This document shows positions 10,114 to 18,617 of a stretch of DNA of 64,000 nucleotides, piece by piece. The position numbers were made by a program, and so were the translations under genes. Numbering within the stretch: position 1 is the first letter of the stretch; each line of letters opens with the position of its first letter. Origin of the DNA: an uncultured Bizionia sp. (GTDB lineage: Bacteria > Bacteroidota > Bacteroidia > Flavobacteriales > Flavobacteriaceae); contig CANMCF010000011.1 in NCBI GenBank assembly GCA_947496215.1, positions 62,001 to 126,000 on the forward strand. Reading direction: 5' to 3'. The notes below the pieces were generated by a model that was given only the letters and a program-made list of their open reading frames with translations, searched no databases and was not told where the DNA came from.

Positions 10114-10533
10114 ATGTTACAGCCTAAAAGAACAAAATTTCGTAAACAACAAAAAGGACGTATGAAAGGGAATGCCGGAAGAGGGCACCAACTTTCAAAC
10201 GGAACTTTTGGAATAAAATCACTAGACTCGAACTTTTTAACATCGCGTCAAATAGAAGCAGCACGTATCGCAGCTACTCGTTACATGAAAAGAGAAGGGC
10301 AACTTTGGATTAAAATATTTCCAGACAAGCCTATAACAAAGAAACCTCTTGAAGTACGTATGGGTAAAGGTAAAGGTGCCGTTGAATATTGGGCAGCAGT
10401 TGTTAAACCAGGAAGACTACTTTTTGAAGTAGGAGGAGTGCCGTTGGACGTAGCAAAGGAAGCTTTGCGTTTGGCAGCTCAAAAATTACCTGTAAAGACT
10501 AAGTTTGTAATCGCTAGAGATTACGAAGCATAA
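10114..10533 (+). CDS. rplP: 50S ribosomal protein L16 (uL16)
   Basis: uL16, 139 aa, positions the CCA ends of tRNAs in the A and P sites. [19 protein letters not shown] and [17 protein letters not shown] are family signatures. Downstream rpmC follows after 12 bases. The Arg in the conserved loop that is hydroxylated in some bacteria (RMGKG context) is present. Confidence 0.97.
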   Translation: MLQPKRTKFRKQQKGRMKGNAGRGHQLSNGTFGIKSLDSNFLTSRQIEAARIAATRYMKREGQLWIKIFPDKPITKKPLEVRMGKGKGAVEYWAAVVKPGRLLFEVGGVPLDVAKEALRLAAQKLPVKTKFVIARDYEA

Positions 10534-10545
10534 TTTATTGATATT

Positions 10546-10737
10546 ATGAAACAATCAGAAATTAAAGAATTATCTGTAGCTGAGTTACAAGATAAGCTTA
10601 GTGAAACAAAGAAGAGTTATTCAGACCTGAAAATGGCACATGCAATATCTCCTTTAGAGAATCCAATCCAATTACGTTCAGTAAGACGTGACGTAGCAAG
10701 ATTGGCAACGGAAATAACTAAAAGAGAATTACAATAA
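10546..10737 (+). CDS. rpmC: 50S ribosomal protein L29 (uL29)
   Basis: uL29, 63 aa, a two-helix protein by the tunnel exit. MKQSEIKELSVAELQDKL and NPIQLRSVRRDVARLAT are characteristic. Same transcript as rplP and rpsQ. Confidence 0.95.
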   Translation: MKQSEIKELSVAELQDKLSETKKSYSDLKMAHAISPLENPIQLRSVRRDVARLATEITKRELQ

Positions 10738-10749
10738 TTCTGCTTAATG

Positions 10750-11007
10750 ATGGAAAAAAGAAACTTAAGAAAAGAACGTATAGGAGTAGTTACTAGCAAC
10801 AAAATGCAAAAATCTATTGTTGTTGCCGAAGTAAAAAAGGTAAAACACCCTATGTATGGTAAGTTCGTGTTGAAAACGAAAAAATACGTTGCACACGACG
10901 AGACAAACGATTGTAATATTGGAGATACTGTGAAGATCATGGAAACAAGACCTATGAGTAAATCTAAATGTTGGAGATTAGTTGAAATAATTGAAAGAGC
11001 GAAGTAA
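10750..11007 (+). CDS. rpsQ: 30S ribosomal protein S17 (uS17)
   Basis: uS17, 85 aa, a primary 16S-binding OB-fold protein. [19 protein letters not shown] and [10 protein letters not shown] are typical. Two adjacent ATGs exist (10747 and 10750); the second is chosen because the family normally reads [10 protein letters not shown], but the one-residue difference cannot be settled from sequence. Two bases separate it from rplN. Confidence 0.94.
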   Translation: MEKRNLRKERIGVVTSNKMQKSIVVAEVKKVKHPMYGKFVLKTKKYVAHDETNDCNIGDTVKIMETRPMSKSKCWRLVEIIERAK

Positions 11008-11009
11008 TT

Positions 11010-11378
11010 ATGGTACAACAAGAATCAAGACTAAAAGTAGCAGATAACACTGGAGCAAAAGAAGTATTGACAATACGTGTTCTAGGTGGTACTAAGAGAA
11101 GATACGCTTCTGTAGGTGACAAGATAGTTGTTACGGTAAAAGATGCGACTCCTAATGGAAACATTAAAAAAGGAGCCGTTTCTACAGCAGTAGTTGTACG
11201 TACTAAAAAAGAAGTAAGACGTCCAGATGGTTCTTATATAAGATTCGACGACAATGCTTGTGTACTTTTGAACCCTACTGGGGAAATGAGAGGAACACGT
11301 GTATTTGGACCTGTTGCTAGAGAACTTCGTGATAAACAATTCATGAAAATTGTATCATTGGCACCTGAAGTGCTTTAA
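11010..11378 (+). CDS. rplN: 50S ribosomal protein L14 (uL14)
   Basis: uL14, 122 aa, exactly the common bacterial length. [19 protein letters not shown] and the C-terminal [23 protein letters not shown] region are diagnostic. It forms an intersubunit bridge and is the binding site of RsfS in hibernation. Confidence 0.98.
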   Translation: MVQQESRLKVADNTGAKEVLTIRVLGGTKRRYASVGDKIVVTVKDATPNGNIKKGAVSTAVVVRTKKEVRRPDGSYIRFDDNACVLLNPTGEMRGTRVFGPVARELRDKQFMKIVSLAPEVL

Positions 11379-11391
11379 TTGATAAAATAAG

Positions 11392-11703
11392 ATGACAAAG
11401 CTTAAAATAAAATCAGGAGATACAGTAAGAGTAATAGCCGGAGATCACAAAGGATCTGAAGGAGTTGTTCAGAAAGTATTTACAGATAAGAACAAAGTGA
11501 TCGTTGAGGGTGTGAATATGGTTAAGAAACATACTAAACCAAGTGCACAGAACCCACAAGGAGGAATCGTAGAAAAGGAAGCACCTATTCAAGTATCCAA
11601 TTTATCTTTGCTTACTTCCAAAGGAGAAGCAACAAGAGTAGGATACAGAATGGAAGGAGACAAGAAAGTCAGATTTTCCAAAAAATCTAATGAAGTAATA
11701 TAG
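11392..11703 (+). CDS. rplX: 50S ribosomal protein L24 (uL24)
   Basis: uL24, 103 aa, one of the two assembly-initiator proteins of the 50S. The KOW motif [19 protein letters not shown] is at residues 6-23. Thirteen bases after rplN; two bases before rplE. Confidence 0.97.
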   Translation: MTKLKIKSGDTVRVIAGDHKGSEGVVQKVFTDKNKVIVEGVNMVKKHTKPSAQNPQGGIVEKEAPIQVSNLSLLTSKGEATRVGYRMEGDKKVRFSKKSNEVI

Positions 11704-11705
11704 TT

Positions 11706-12257
11706 ATGGCATATTCACCTAGACTTAAAGAAGAGTATAAAAGCAAAGTAATTGCTGCTCTTACAGAAGAATTCGGTTATAAAAATGTAATGCAAGTACC
11801 TAAGCTTACCAAGATAGTTTTATCTAAAGGTGTTGGTGCTGCAGTTGCAGACAAAAAGTTAGTTGACCACGCAGTGGAAGAATTGACTACTATAACAGGA
11901 CAGAAAGCCATAGCAACGATATCTAAGAAGGATGTTGCAACTTTCAAATTGCGTAAAGGAATGCCAATTGGAGCAAAAGTAACTTTACGCGGAGAGAAAA
12001 TGTACGAGTTTTTAGACCGTTTGGTAACTTCAGCATTACCACGTGTAAGAGATTTTGGAGGAATCAAGGCAACTGGATTTGATGGAAGAGGTAACTACAA
12101 TTTAGGAGTTACCGAACAAATAATCTTTCCAGAGATTGATATCGACAAGATAAACAAAATCTCAGGTATGGATATTACATTTGTAACTACCGCAGATACA
12201 GATAAAGAAGCAAAATCATTATTAACTGAATTAGGATTACCTTTTCAAAAAAACTAA
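11706..12257 (+). CDS. rplE: 50S ribosomal protein L5 (uL5)
   Basis: uL5, 183 aa, binds 5S rRNA and contacts P-site tRNA. Segments [22 protein letters not shown] and [17 protein letters not shown] are typical. Three bases before rpsN in the spc block. Confidence 0.97.
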   Translation: MAYSPRLKEEYKSKVIAALTEEFGYKNVMQVPKLTKIVLSKGVGAAVADKKLVDHAVEELTTITGQKAIATISKKDVATFKLRKGMPIGAKVTLRGEKMYEFLDRLVTSALPRVRDFGGIKATGFDGRGNYNLGVTEQIIFPEIDIDKINKISGMDITFVTTADTDKEAKSLLTELGLPFQKN

Positions 12258-12260
12258 GTT

Positions 12261-12530
12261 ATGGCTAAAGAATCAATGAAAGCCCGCGAGGTGAAAAGAG
12301 CTAAAACAGTAGCTAAATATGCTGAAAAACGTAAAGCTTTAAAAGAAGCTGGAGATTATGAAGCATTGCAAAAGTTACCTAAAAATGCTTCTCCAGTTCG
12401 TATGCACAATAGATGTAAGTTAACAGGAAGACCAAAAGGGTACATGCGTACATTTGGTATTTCTCGTGTTACATTTAGAGAAATGGCTAACCAAGGTTTA
12501 ATACCTGGAGTTAGAAAAGCAAGTTGGTAA
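12261..12530 (+). CDS. rpsN: 30S ribosomal protein S14 (uS14), zinc-free form
   Basis: uS14, 89 aa. The C-terminal half ([20 protein letters not shown]) is the conserved RNA-binding core. Only one of the four Cys of the zinc-binding short form is present (the family CxxC pairs are missing), so this is the C-minus long form. It is separated from rpsH by a 59-base structured gap. Confidence 0.96.
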   Translation: MAKESMKAREVKRAKTVAKYAEKRKALKEAGDYEALQKLPKNASPVRMHNRCKLTGRPKGYMRTFGISRVTFREMANQGLIPGVRKASW

Positions 12531-12539
12531 AATTATAAA

Positions 12540-12579
12540 TTGGTCTAAGGTTCAAAAAAATTGAAAACCAAGACCGCAA
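12540..12579 (+). promoter_or_regulatory. Hairpin in the rpsN-rpsH gap
   Basis: In the otherwise tightly packed operon this gap folds as two stacked stems: GGTCT (12542-12546) with AGACC (12571-12575), and GGTT (12549-12552) with AACC (12566-12569), extended by CAA/TTG. It ends 15 bases before the rpsH ATG (12590). In E. coli S8 regulates the spc operon by binding mRNA; a similar role here is inference. Confidence 0.45.
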
Positions 12580-12589
12580 ATTAATACAT

Positions 12590-12988
12590 ATGTATACAGA
12601 TCCAATTGCAGACTACTTAACTAGAATTAGAAACGCAGTGCGTGCTAATCATAGAGTTGTAGAGATCCCTGCATCAAATTTAAAGAAGGACATTACTAAA
12701 ATATTATTCGATCAAGGATATATTTTAAGTTACAAGTTCGAAGATTCAAAAGTACAAGGGACTATAAAAATTGCCCTTAAGTACAATAAGGAAACAAAAG
12801 AACCTGTGATTAGAAAGATTGAAAGAATGAGTAAACCAGGTTTACGTAAATATTCTGGTTCAACAGAACTACCTAGAATTCTTAATGGTCTTGGTATTGC
12901 CATCGTTTCTACTTCTCACGGAGTTATGACTGGTAAACAAGCAAAAAGAGAAAACGTTGGTGGTGAAGTATTATGTTACGTTTACTAA
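12590..12988 (+). CDS. rpsH: 30S ribosomal protein S8 (uS8)
   Basis: uS8, 132 aa, binds helix 21 of 16S rRNA. DPIADYLTRIRNA at the start and the C-terminal STSHGVMTGKQAKRENVGGEVLCYVY (family-typical ending) identify it. The upstream hairpin at 12540-12579 could be a regulatory site for this protein. Confidence 0.97.
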   Translation: MYTDPIADYLTRIRNAVRANHRVVEIPASNLKKDITKILFDQGYILSYKFEDSKVQGTIKIALKYNKETKEPVIRKIERMSKPGLRKYSGSTELPRILNGLGIAIVSTSHGVMTGKQAKRENVGGEVLCYVY

Positions 12989-13006
12989 TCTAAAAGGGAG
13001 AAAGAA

Positions 13007-13549
13007 ATGTCAAGAATAGGAAATAACCCAGTTGCGATTCCAGAAGGAGTTACAGTAGAAGTAAAAGATAACGTAATCACGGTAAAAGGAAAGTTGGGAG
13101 AGTTAACCCAAAATTTCGATACTGTCGAAGTGAAAGTTGAAGATGGAAACGTGTTGGTAACACGTTCTGCCGAAAACAAGGAAAGTAAAGCCAAACATGG
13201 TCTATACAGATCATTGATCAACAATATGATTGATGGTGTATCTAAAGGATGGACTAAAGAGTTAGAGCTTGTAGGAGTAGGATATAGAGCAAGTAACCAA
13301 GGTAACAAATTAGAGTTGGCTTTAGGTTTTTCTCACAACATTGTAATGAGCTTGGCACCAGAGATCAAGGTGGAAACAGTTTCAGACAAAGGTAAAAATC
13401 CAATCATTAAGTTAACATCACACGATAAGCAACTTGTTGGACAAGTAGCTGCGAAGATTCGCGGATTCAGACCACCAGAGCCTTATAAAGGAAAAGGTGT
13501 GAAGTTTGTAGGTGAAGTACTAAGAAGAAAAGCAGGTAAATCAGCTTAA
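13007..13549 (+). CDS. rplF: 50S ribosomal protein L6 (uL6)
   Basis: uL6, 180 aa, near the factor-binding site. MSRIGNNPVAIPEGV and the C-terminal RGFRPPEPYKGKGV motif are diagnostic. One of the few genes here preceded by a purine-rich GGGAG-like sequence (about 13 bases before ATG), which may or may not act as a Shine-Dalgarno site. Confidence 0.97.
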   Translation: MSRIGNNPVAIPEGVTVEVKDNVITVKGKLGELTQNFDTVEVKVEDGNVLVTRSAENKESKAKHGLYRSLINNMIDGVSKGWTKELELVGVGYRASNQGNKLELALGFSHNIVMSLAPEIKVETVSDKGKNPIIKLTSHDKQLVGQVAAKIRGFRPPEPYKGKGVKFVGEVLRRKAGKSA

Positions 13550-13559
13550 TAATTAAGTT

Positions 13560-13916
13560 ATGGCGTTAACAAAGAACGAAAGAAGAATAAGAATTAAAAA
13601 CAGAATCCGTAAGGTTGTTTCTGGTACAGAAGCTAGACCTAGATTGGCTGTTTTTAGAAGTAATAAGGAAATTTATGCTCAAGTAGTTGATGATGTTACA
13701 GGTAAGACCTTAGCAGCAGCATCTTCAAGAGATAAAGACATTAGTTCTGCAAAAGGTAATAAATCTGAAATTGCTACTTTGGTAGGAAAGTCTGTTGCCG
13801 AAAGAGCATTGAAAGCTGGTGTAAGTACTATCACTTTTGATAGAGGTGGATATTTATATCACGGTAGAATCAAATCATTAGCTGAAGGAGCTAGAGAAGC
13901 AGGACTTAAATTCTAA
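13560..13916 (+). CDS. rplR: 50S ribosomal protein L18 (uL18)
   Basis: uL18, 118 aa, binds 5S r[23 protein letters not shown] and the ending [26 protein letters not shown] region are conserved. Ten bases after rplF, six before rpsE. Confidence 0.97.
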   Translation: MALTKNERRIRIKNRIRKVVSGTEARPRLAVFRSNKEIYAQVVDDVTGKTLAAASSRDKDISSAKGNKSEIATLVGKSVAERALKAGVSTITFDRGGYLYHGRIKSLAEGAREAGLKF

Positions 13917-13922
13917 GAAATT

Positions 13923-14447
13923 ATGTATCAAAAATACAAAAGCGCAGAGTTAGTAAAACCAAGTGGATTAGATCTTAAAGATCGTTTGGTTGGTGTACAA
14001 AGAGTTACCAAAGTAACAAAAGGAGGTAGAGCATTCGGTTTTTCAGCAATTGTTGTTGTTGGAGATGAAGCAGGAGTAGTAGGACATGGTTTAGGGAAAT
14101 CTAAAGATGTTGCTAGTGCAATCGCAAAAGCAATCGAAGATGCTAAGAAGAACTTAGTACGTATCCCTATTGTAAAAGGAACATTGCCTCACGAACAAAA
14201 GGGTAAGTATGGTGGAGCTAGAGTAAACATCATCCCTGCTGCTCCTGGTACAGGAGTAATTGCTGGTGGAGCTGTAAGAACAGTTCTTGAGGCAGTGGGT
14301 GTACACGATGTATTATCTAAATCTCAAGGATCATCTAACCCTCACAATGTTGTAAAAGCAACCTTTGATGCATTATTGCAATTGAGAAGTGCCCACACAA
14401 TAGCTCGTGACAGAGGTATATCACTAGAGAAGGTTTTTAACGGTTAA
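13923..14447 (+). CDS. rpsE: 30S ribosomal protein S5 (uS5)
   Basis: uS5, 174 aa, at the mRNA entrance and involved in decoding accuracy. The N-terminal double-stranded RNA-binding fold is visible ([19 protein letters not shown]) with the GHGLGK and GVIAGGAVR segments following. Standard length for Bacteroidota. Confidence 0.97.
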   Translation: MYQKYKSAELVKPSGLDLKDRLVGVQRVTKVTKGGRAFGFSAIVVVGDEAGVVGHGLGKSKDVASAIAKAIEDAKKNLVRIPIVKGTLPHEQKGKYGGARVNIIPAAPGTGVIAGGAVRTVLEAVGVHDVLSKSQGSSNPHNVVKATFDALLQLRSAHTIARDRGISLEKVFNG

Positions 14448-14458
14448 TAATCACAGAA

Positions 14459-14641
14459 ATGGGAAAGATAAAAGTAACAAAAGTTAAAAGCGCTATCAAT
14501 CGTACGCAAAGACAAAAGAGAACTTTAATAGCTCTAGGTCTTAAAAAGATTGGTCAGACCGTAGAACACGAAGCCACACCAAATATCTTGGGAATGGTTA
14601 ATAAAGTAAATCACTTGGTTTCTGTAGAGGAAACCAAATAA
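14459..14641 (+). CDS. rpmD: 50S ribosomal protein L30 (uL30)
   Basis: uL30, 60 aa. MGKIKVTKVKSAINRTQRQKRTL with GLKKIGQTVEH is the compact bacterial form. Eleven bases after rpsE, fourteen before rplO. Confidence 0.96.
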   Translation: MGKIKVTKVKSAINRTQRQKRTLIALGLKKIGQTVEHEATPNILGMVNKVNHLVSVEETK

Positions 14642-14655
14642 TATAATACTGAAAA

Positions 14656-15108
14656 ATGGATTTAAGTAATTTAAAACCTGCAGAAGGTTCAGTTAAAAAC
14701 CAAGGAAAAAGAGTAGGTAGAGGGCAAGGTTCTGGAAAAGGTGGTACTGCGACACGTGGCCACAAAGGAGCAAAATCTCGTTCAGGTTATTCTAAGAAAA
14801 TAGGTTTTGAAGGAGGACAAATGCCACTTCAAAGACGTGTTCCTAAGTTTGGTTTTACAAATATCAACCGTAAAGAATACCAAGGGATAAACCTTGATAC
14901 CATTCAAGAACTAGTTGATAACAAGAAAATTAAAGACACTTTGGATTTTGATACGATCATTACTTTAGGATTGGCTGGTAAAAATGAATCAGTTAAAATT
15001 TTAGGAAGAGGAGAATTAAAAGCTAAATTAAGTGTAACAGCTCATAAATTTACTGCTTCAGCAAAAGCTGCTATAGAAGCCGCAGGAGGAGAAGCCGTAA
15101 CTTTATAA
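14656..15108 (+). CDS. rplO: 50S ribosomal protein L15 (uL15)
   Basis: uL15, 150 aa, a late 50S assembly protein. The Gly/Arg-rich N-terminus (GKRVGRGQGSGKGGTATRGH) and FEGGQMPLQRRVPKFGF are diagnostic. secY follows after 15 bases. Confidence 0.97.
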   Translation: MDLSNLKPAEGSVKNQGKRVGRGQGSGKGGTATRGHKGAKSRSGYSKKIGFEGGQMPLQRRVPKFGFTNINRKEYQGINLDTIQELVDNKKIKDTLDFDTIITLGLAGKNESVKILGRGELKAKLSVTAHKFTASAKAAIEAAGGEAVTL

Positions 15109-15123
15109 GACCTATATAAGAGT

Positions 15124-16470
15124 ATGAAATTCATAGAGACTTTAAAAAATGTTTGGAAAATAGAAGAACTAAGAAACAGAATAGTGGTGACACTAGGATT
15201 GTTGTTGGTTTATCGTTTTGGCGCACAAGTTGTTTTGCCAGGAATTGATGCTGCTCAATTAGGAGGATTACAAGATAGTACTGGTGAAGGAATTTTAGGA
15301 ATATTGAATGCATTTACTGGAGGGGCTTTTGCCAACGCTTCAGTTTTCGCATTGGGTATAATGCCATATATTTCGGCATCCATTGTAGTACAGTTGATGG
15401 GAATAGCCATTCCTTATTTGCAAAAGCTACAAAAGGAAGGTGCAAGTGGTCAGAAAAAGATAACTCAGATAACACGTTGGTTGACTATAGGTATATGCTT
15501 GGTTCAAGCTCCAGGTTATCTAGCTAGTCTACAACCAATGTTTGGTATTCCTGAAACAGCATTTCTACTTCCTACTGGACAATTCTATTTCTCATCGATA
15601 GTAATACTTGTAACAGGTTGTATCTTTGCTATGTGGTTGGGTGAAAAGATCACGGACAAAGGTATTGGTAATGGTATATCATTATTGATTATGGTTGGTA
15701 TCATAGCAACATTGCCAAAATCATTTTTGCAAAATGCTGCATCAAGAATTGATACAGGAAACAACATAATGATGATTCTTTTTGAATTGGTTATTTGGTT
15801 CGTAATCATAGCTGCATCAATATTATTGGTGATGGCAGTTAGGAAGATAGCAGTACAATATGCTAGACGTTCTGCTACTGGAGGTTATGAGAAAAATGTA
15901 TTCGGTTCAAGACAATACATTCCATTGAAGCTTAATGCATCAGGAGTTATGCCAATCATATTTGCTCAAGCGATTATGTTTGTACCTGGATTGATAGGTG
16001 AAGCATCCTTTTTGAAGGATACTACAGCAGGTCTATGGATGCAATCTAATTTCTCGGACATCTTTGGGTTATGGTATAACGTAGTATTTGCCTTGTTGAT
16101 TATAATATTCACATATTTTTACACGGCAATCACTGTTCCTACCAATAAGATGGCAGATGATTTGAAACGTAGCGGAGGTTTTATTCCTGGAATTCGTCCT
16201 GGATCTGAAACGTCTGAGTATCTAGACAAGATCATGTCACAAATAACATTGCCAGGTTCTATCTTTTTAGCACTTATTGCTGTGTTCCCAGCGTTCGTAT
16301 TCAAGCTAATGGGAGTACAATCCGGTTGGGCCTTGTTTTTTGGTGGTACATCACTATTAATTATGGTTGGAGTTGCAATAGACACTATGCAACAAGTAAA
16401 TTCATACTTGTTGAATAGGCACTACGATGGCTTGATGAAAACTGGTAAAAATAGAAAAGCAGTAGCTTAA
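15124..16470 (+). CDS. secY: Protein translocase subunit SecY
   Basis: SecY, 448 aa, the channel of the SecYEG translocon in the inner membrane. Ten hydrophobic segments are discernible; the plug region after TM1, the [11 protein letters not shown] segment and the cytoplasmic loop [17 protein letters not shown] are typical. It is the only membrane protein of this operon, in the standard position between rplO and infA. Confidence 0.97.
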   Translation: MKFIETLKNVWKIEELRNRIVVTLGLLLVYRFGAQVVLPGIDAAQLGGLQDSTGEGILGILNAFTGGAFANASVFALGIMPYISASIVVQLMGIAIPYLQKLQKEGASGQKKITQITRWLTIGICLVQAPGYLASLQPMFGIPETAFLLPTGQFYFSSIVILVTGCIFAMWLGEKITDKGIGNGISLLIMVGIIATLPKSFLQNAASRIDTGNNIMMILFELVIWFVIIAASILLVMAVRKIAVQYARRSATGGYEKNVFGSRQYIPLKLNASGVMPIIFAQAIMFVPGLIGEASFLKDTTAGLWMQSNFSDIFGLWYNVVFALLIIIFTYFYTAITVPTNKMADDLKRSGGFIPGIRPGSETSEYLDKIMSQITLPGSIFLALIAVFPAFVFKLMGVQSGWALFFGGTSLLIMVGVAIDTMQQVNSYLLNRHYDGLMKTGKNRKAVA

Positions 16471-16483
16471 TTTATTATATACT

Positions 16484-16699
16484 ATGGCAAAACAAGCAGC
16501 AATAGAACAAGATGGCACAATAATAGAAGCATTGTCAAATGCTATGTTTCGTGTCGAATTAGAAAATGGTCACATTGTGACAGCACACATATCTGGCAAA
16601 ATGCGTATGCATTACATTAAATTGTTGCCAGGGGATAAAGTAAAATTAGAAATGAGTCCTTACGATTTGACTAAGGCTCGTATAACTTATAGATACTAA
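16484..16699 (+). CDS. infA: Translation initiation factor IF-1
   Basis: IF-1, 71 aa, a single OB-fold protein that binds the 30S A site during initiation. [25 protein letters not shown] and [19 protein letters not shown] are nearly canonical. It sits between secY and rpmJ. Confidence 0.97.
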   Translation: MAKQAAIEQDGTIIEALSNAMFRVELENGHIVTAHISGKMRMHYIKLLPGDKVKLEMSPYDLTKARITYRY

Positions 16700-16703
16700 T
16701 TAC

Positions 16704-16725
16704 GATGAAACCGGAAGGTTCCATC
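16704..16725 (+). promoter_or_regulatory. Small GNRA-loop hairpin between infA and rpmJ
   Basis: GATGAAACC (16704-16712) pairs with GGTTCCATC (16717-16725) with one mismatch, closed by a GGAA tetraloop (a GNRA loop). No T run follows, so this is not a terminator. It begins five bases after the infA stop. Confidence 0.4.
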
Positions 16726-16754
16726 TGACATCTAGAAATAATAAGAACAATCAG

Positions 16755-16871
16755 ATGAAAGTAAGAGCATCAGTTAAAAAGAGAAGTGCCGATTGCAAGA
16801 TCGTGCGCAGAAAAGGTAGACTTTACGTCATTAACAAAAAGAATCCTAGATTCAAACAAAGACAAGGGTAA
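16755..16871 (+). CDS. rpmJ: 50S ribosomal protein L36 (bL36), zinc-free form
   Basis: bL36, 38 aa, too short for routine ORF calling. It starts [21 protein letters not shown] and ends NPRFKQRQG. Compared with the E. coli protein, Cys11 is Ser, Cys27 is Asn and the zinc-ligand His (position 33) is Phe; only Cys14 remains, so it cannot form the normal zinc ribbon. It is two bases before rpsM. Confidence 0.95.
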   Translation: MKVRASVKKRSADCKIVRRKGRLYVINKKNPRFKQRQG

Positions 16872-16873
16872 TT

Positions 16874-17248
16874 ATGGCAAGAATTGCAGGTGTAGACATA
16901 CCAAAACAGAAAAGAGGAGTAATCTCTTTAACTTATATCTACGGAGTAGGTAGAAGTAGAGCACAAGAAATTTTAGCAGCGGCTAAAGTTGACGAAAGCA
17001 TCAAAGTACAAGATTGGACAGATGATCAAATCGGATCGATTCGTGATGCTGTTGGAACTTATACCATTGAAGGTGAATTACGTTCTGAAACACAATTGAA
17101 CATTAAGAGATTAATGGACATAGGATGTTACAGAGGTATCCGTCATAGAGCTAGTCTTCCATTGAGAGGACAACGTACTAAAAACAACTCTAGAACTAGA
17201 AAAGGTAGAAGAAAGACGGTTGCTAACAAGAAAAAAGCAACTAAATAA
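16874..17248 (+). CDS. rpsM: 30S ribosomal protein S13 (uS13)
   Basis: uS13, 124 aa, forms head bridges to the 50S and contacts P-site t[28 protein letters not shown] and [19 protein letters not shown] are family signatures; the basic C-terminal tail is present. A 107-base structured gap separates it from rpsK. Confidence 0.97.
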   Translation: MARIAGVDIPKQKRGVISLTYIYGVGRSRAQEILAAAKVDESIKVQDWTDDQIGSIRDAVGTYTIEGELRSETQLNIKRLMDIGCYRGIRHRASLPLRGQRTKNNSRTRKGRRKTVANKKKATK

Positions 17249-17279
17249 CAATTAGAAATTTAGTCTTTAGTGATTAGAC

Positions 17280-17337
17280 GTTGGAAAGAATCTGTTTGAA
17301 ATTATTTAGGTTTAGGATTCTAGCGACTATCAACTAA
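17280..17337 (+). promoter_or_regulatory. Possible structured element in the rpsM-rpsK gap
   Basis: AGAATC (17287-17292) can pair with GATTCT (17316-17321), enclosed by GTTG (17280-17283) with CAAC (17331-17334). There is no T run and no good promoter. It may be an mRNA structure affecting rpsK translation; support is only base pairing. Confidence 0.3.
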
Positions 17338-17355
17338 TGCTAAGAACTAGAAAAT

Positions 17356-17739
17356 ATGGCAAAGACAAGTACTAAAAAACGTAAAGTTATAGTCGATTCT
17401 GTTGGTGAAGCACACATAACTGCTTCTTTTAACAACATTATTATATCTCTTACCAACAAGAAAGGTGACGTTATTTCATGGTCATCAGCTGGTAAAATGG
17501 GATTTAGAGGTTCTAAGAAGAATACTCCTTACGCAGCACAATTAGCAGCAGAAGACGCTTCTGGAGTAGCTAAGGAAGCTGGTTTGAGAAAGGTAAAAGT
17601 ATACGTAAAAGGACCTGGGAATGGTAGAGAATCTGCTATTCGTTCAATCCACAATGCTGGAATAGAAGTAACGGAAATCATTGATGTTACTCCATTGCCA
17701 CACAATGGATGTCGTCCTCCAAAACGTAGAAGAGTATAA
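17356..17739 (+). CDS. rpsK: 30S ribosomal protein S11 (uS11)
   Basis: uS11, 127 aa, on the 30S platform. [34 protein letters not shown] (family core, in pieces) and the ending [18 protein letters not shown] are diagnostic. The Asn-Gly (HNG) site that is deamidated to isoAsp in E. coli S11 is conserved. Followed by a strong terminator. Confidence 0.97.
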   Translation: MAKTSTKKRKVIVDSVGEAHITASFNNIIISLTNKKGDVISWSSAGKMGFRGSKKNTPYAAQLAAEDASGVAKEAGLRKVKVYVKGPGNGRESAIRSIHNAGIEVTEIIDVTPLPHNGCRPPKRRRV

Positions 17740-17756
17740 TTTATTCATCTTATGGA

Positions 17757-17799
17757 AATTAATATCAGCTATGTGACATAGCTGATGTTAATTTTTTTG
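17757..17799 (+). terminator. Intrinsic terminator after rpsK
   Basis: A 17-bp stem (17757-17773 with 17777-17793, one G-T pair; core ATCAGCTATG) closed by a TGA loop runs into a T tract ending at 17798. It divides the alpha operon between rpsK and rpsD. Confidence 0.92.
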
Positions 17800-17801
17800 T
17801 G

Positions 17802-17809
17802 TAAATTTG
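17802..17809 (+). promoter_or_regulatory. -7 element for rpsD-rpoA-rplQ
   Basis: TAAATTTG fits the Bacteroidota -7 consensus and lies directly after the rpsK terminator. No clear TTTG is found at the usual -33 distance. Transcription would start about 17816, leaving a leader of roughly 97 bases. Confidence 0.65.
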
Positions 17810-17841
17810 CAAACTGAAAAAATATTAAACAAGTATCAACT

Positions 17842-17897
17842 GAGAGATTAACGATTATCGAAGGATAAGATTAAGACCTTAATTCATAATCACTCTC
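17842..17897 (+). promoter_or_regulatory. Three-tier stem in the rpsD leader (candidate S4 autoregulatory site)
   Basis: Within the rpsD leader three successive complementary pairs nest exactly: GAGAG (17842-17846) with CTCTC (17893-17897), GATTAT (17853-17858) with ATAATC (17886-17891), and AAGG (17861-17864) with CCTT (17877-17880). The structure ends 15 bases before the rpsD ATG. S4 is a known autoregulator in E. coli and Bacillus; calling this its site is inference. Confidence 0.5.
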
Positions 17898-17912
17898 AAA
17901 ACAAATTTTAAA

Positions 17913-18518
17913 ATGGCAAGATATACTGGTCCTAAAACTAAGATAGCTCGTAAATTTGGCGAAGCTATATTCGGAGATGACAAAGCCTTCGAAAAAAGAA
18001 ATTACCCTCCAGGTCAACATGGAAACAATAGAAGACGTGGAAAGAAATCTGAATATGCAATCCAATTGATGGAGAAGCAAAAAGCTAAGTATACTTATGG
18101 TATATTGGAGCGTCAATTCAGAAACATGTTCAAAAGAGCAACAGCTGCTCAAGGAATTACTGGTGAAGTTCTATTGCAATTATGTGAGTCTAGATTGGAC
18201 AACGTTGTATTTAGAATGGGAGTAGCGCCAACAAGAAGTGGAGCTAGGCAATTGGTGTCTCACAGGCACATCACTGTAAATGGAGAGTTGGTAAACGTAC
18301 CTTCATACCAATTGAAAGCAGGAGATGTAGTTGCTGTTAGAGAAAAATCAAAATCACTTGAAGCTATTGATAGATCTTTATCAAACTCAAGCAACGTATT
18401 CGAATGGATCACTTGGAATAGCGAGAAAAAGGAAGGAACCTATGTTTCCGTTCCTGCTAGAATTCAAATCCCAGAAAATATCAATGAGCAATTCATAGTC
18501 GAATTATACTCTAAATAA
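17913..18518 (+). CDS. rpsD: 30S ribosomal protein S4 (uS4), zinc-free form
   Basis: uS4, 201 aa, the primary assembly protein at the 16S five-way junction. The N-terminal domain lacks the four Cys of zinc-binding S4, so it is the C-minus form. The S4 RNA-binding domain ([31 protein letters not shown], in pieces) is intact. It opens a short operon with its own promoter and a structured leader. Confidence 0.97.
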   Translation: MARYTGPKTKIARKFGEAIFGDDKAFEKRNYPPGQHGNNRRRGKKSEYAIQLMEKQKAKYTYGILERQFRNMFKRATAAQGITGEVLLQLCESRLDNVVFRMGVAPTRSGARQLVSHRHITVNGELVNVPSYQLKAGDVVAVREKSKSLEAIDRSLSNSSNVFEWITWNSEKKEGTYVSVPARIQIPENINEQFIVELYSK

Positions 18519-18548
18519 TAAATTAACTACATTGGTATTTAGCCAAAG

Positions 18549-18580
18549 GGTTTATTTGTACTTCTTCATACTTATAAACC
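18549..18580 (+). promoter_or_regulatory. Hairpin in the rpsD-rpoA gap
   Basis: GGTTTAT (18549-18555) pairs with ATAAACC (18574-18580) with an inner GTA/TAC pair. It is not followed by a T run, so it is not an obvious terminator. It may mark mRNA processing or translation control before rpoA. Confidence 0.35.
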
Positions 18581-18617
18581 GCGCAACTAAATAACAATTA
18601 AAACGAAGAAACAAGAT

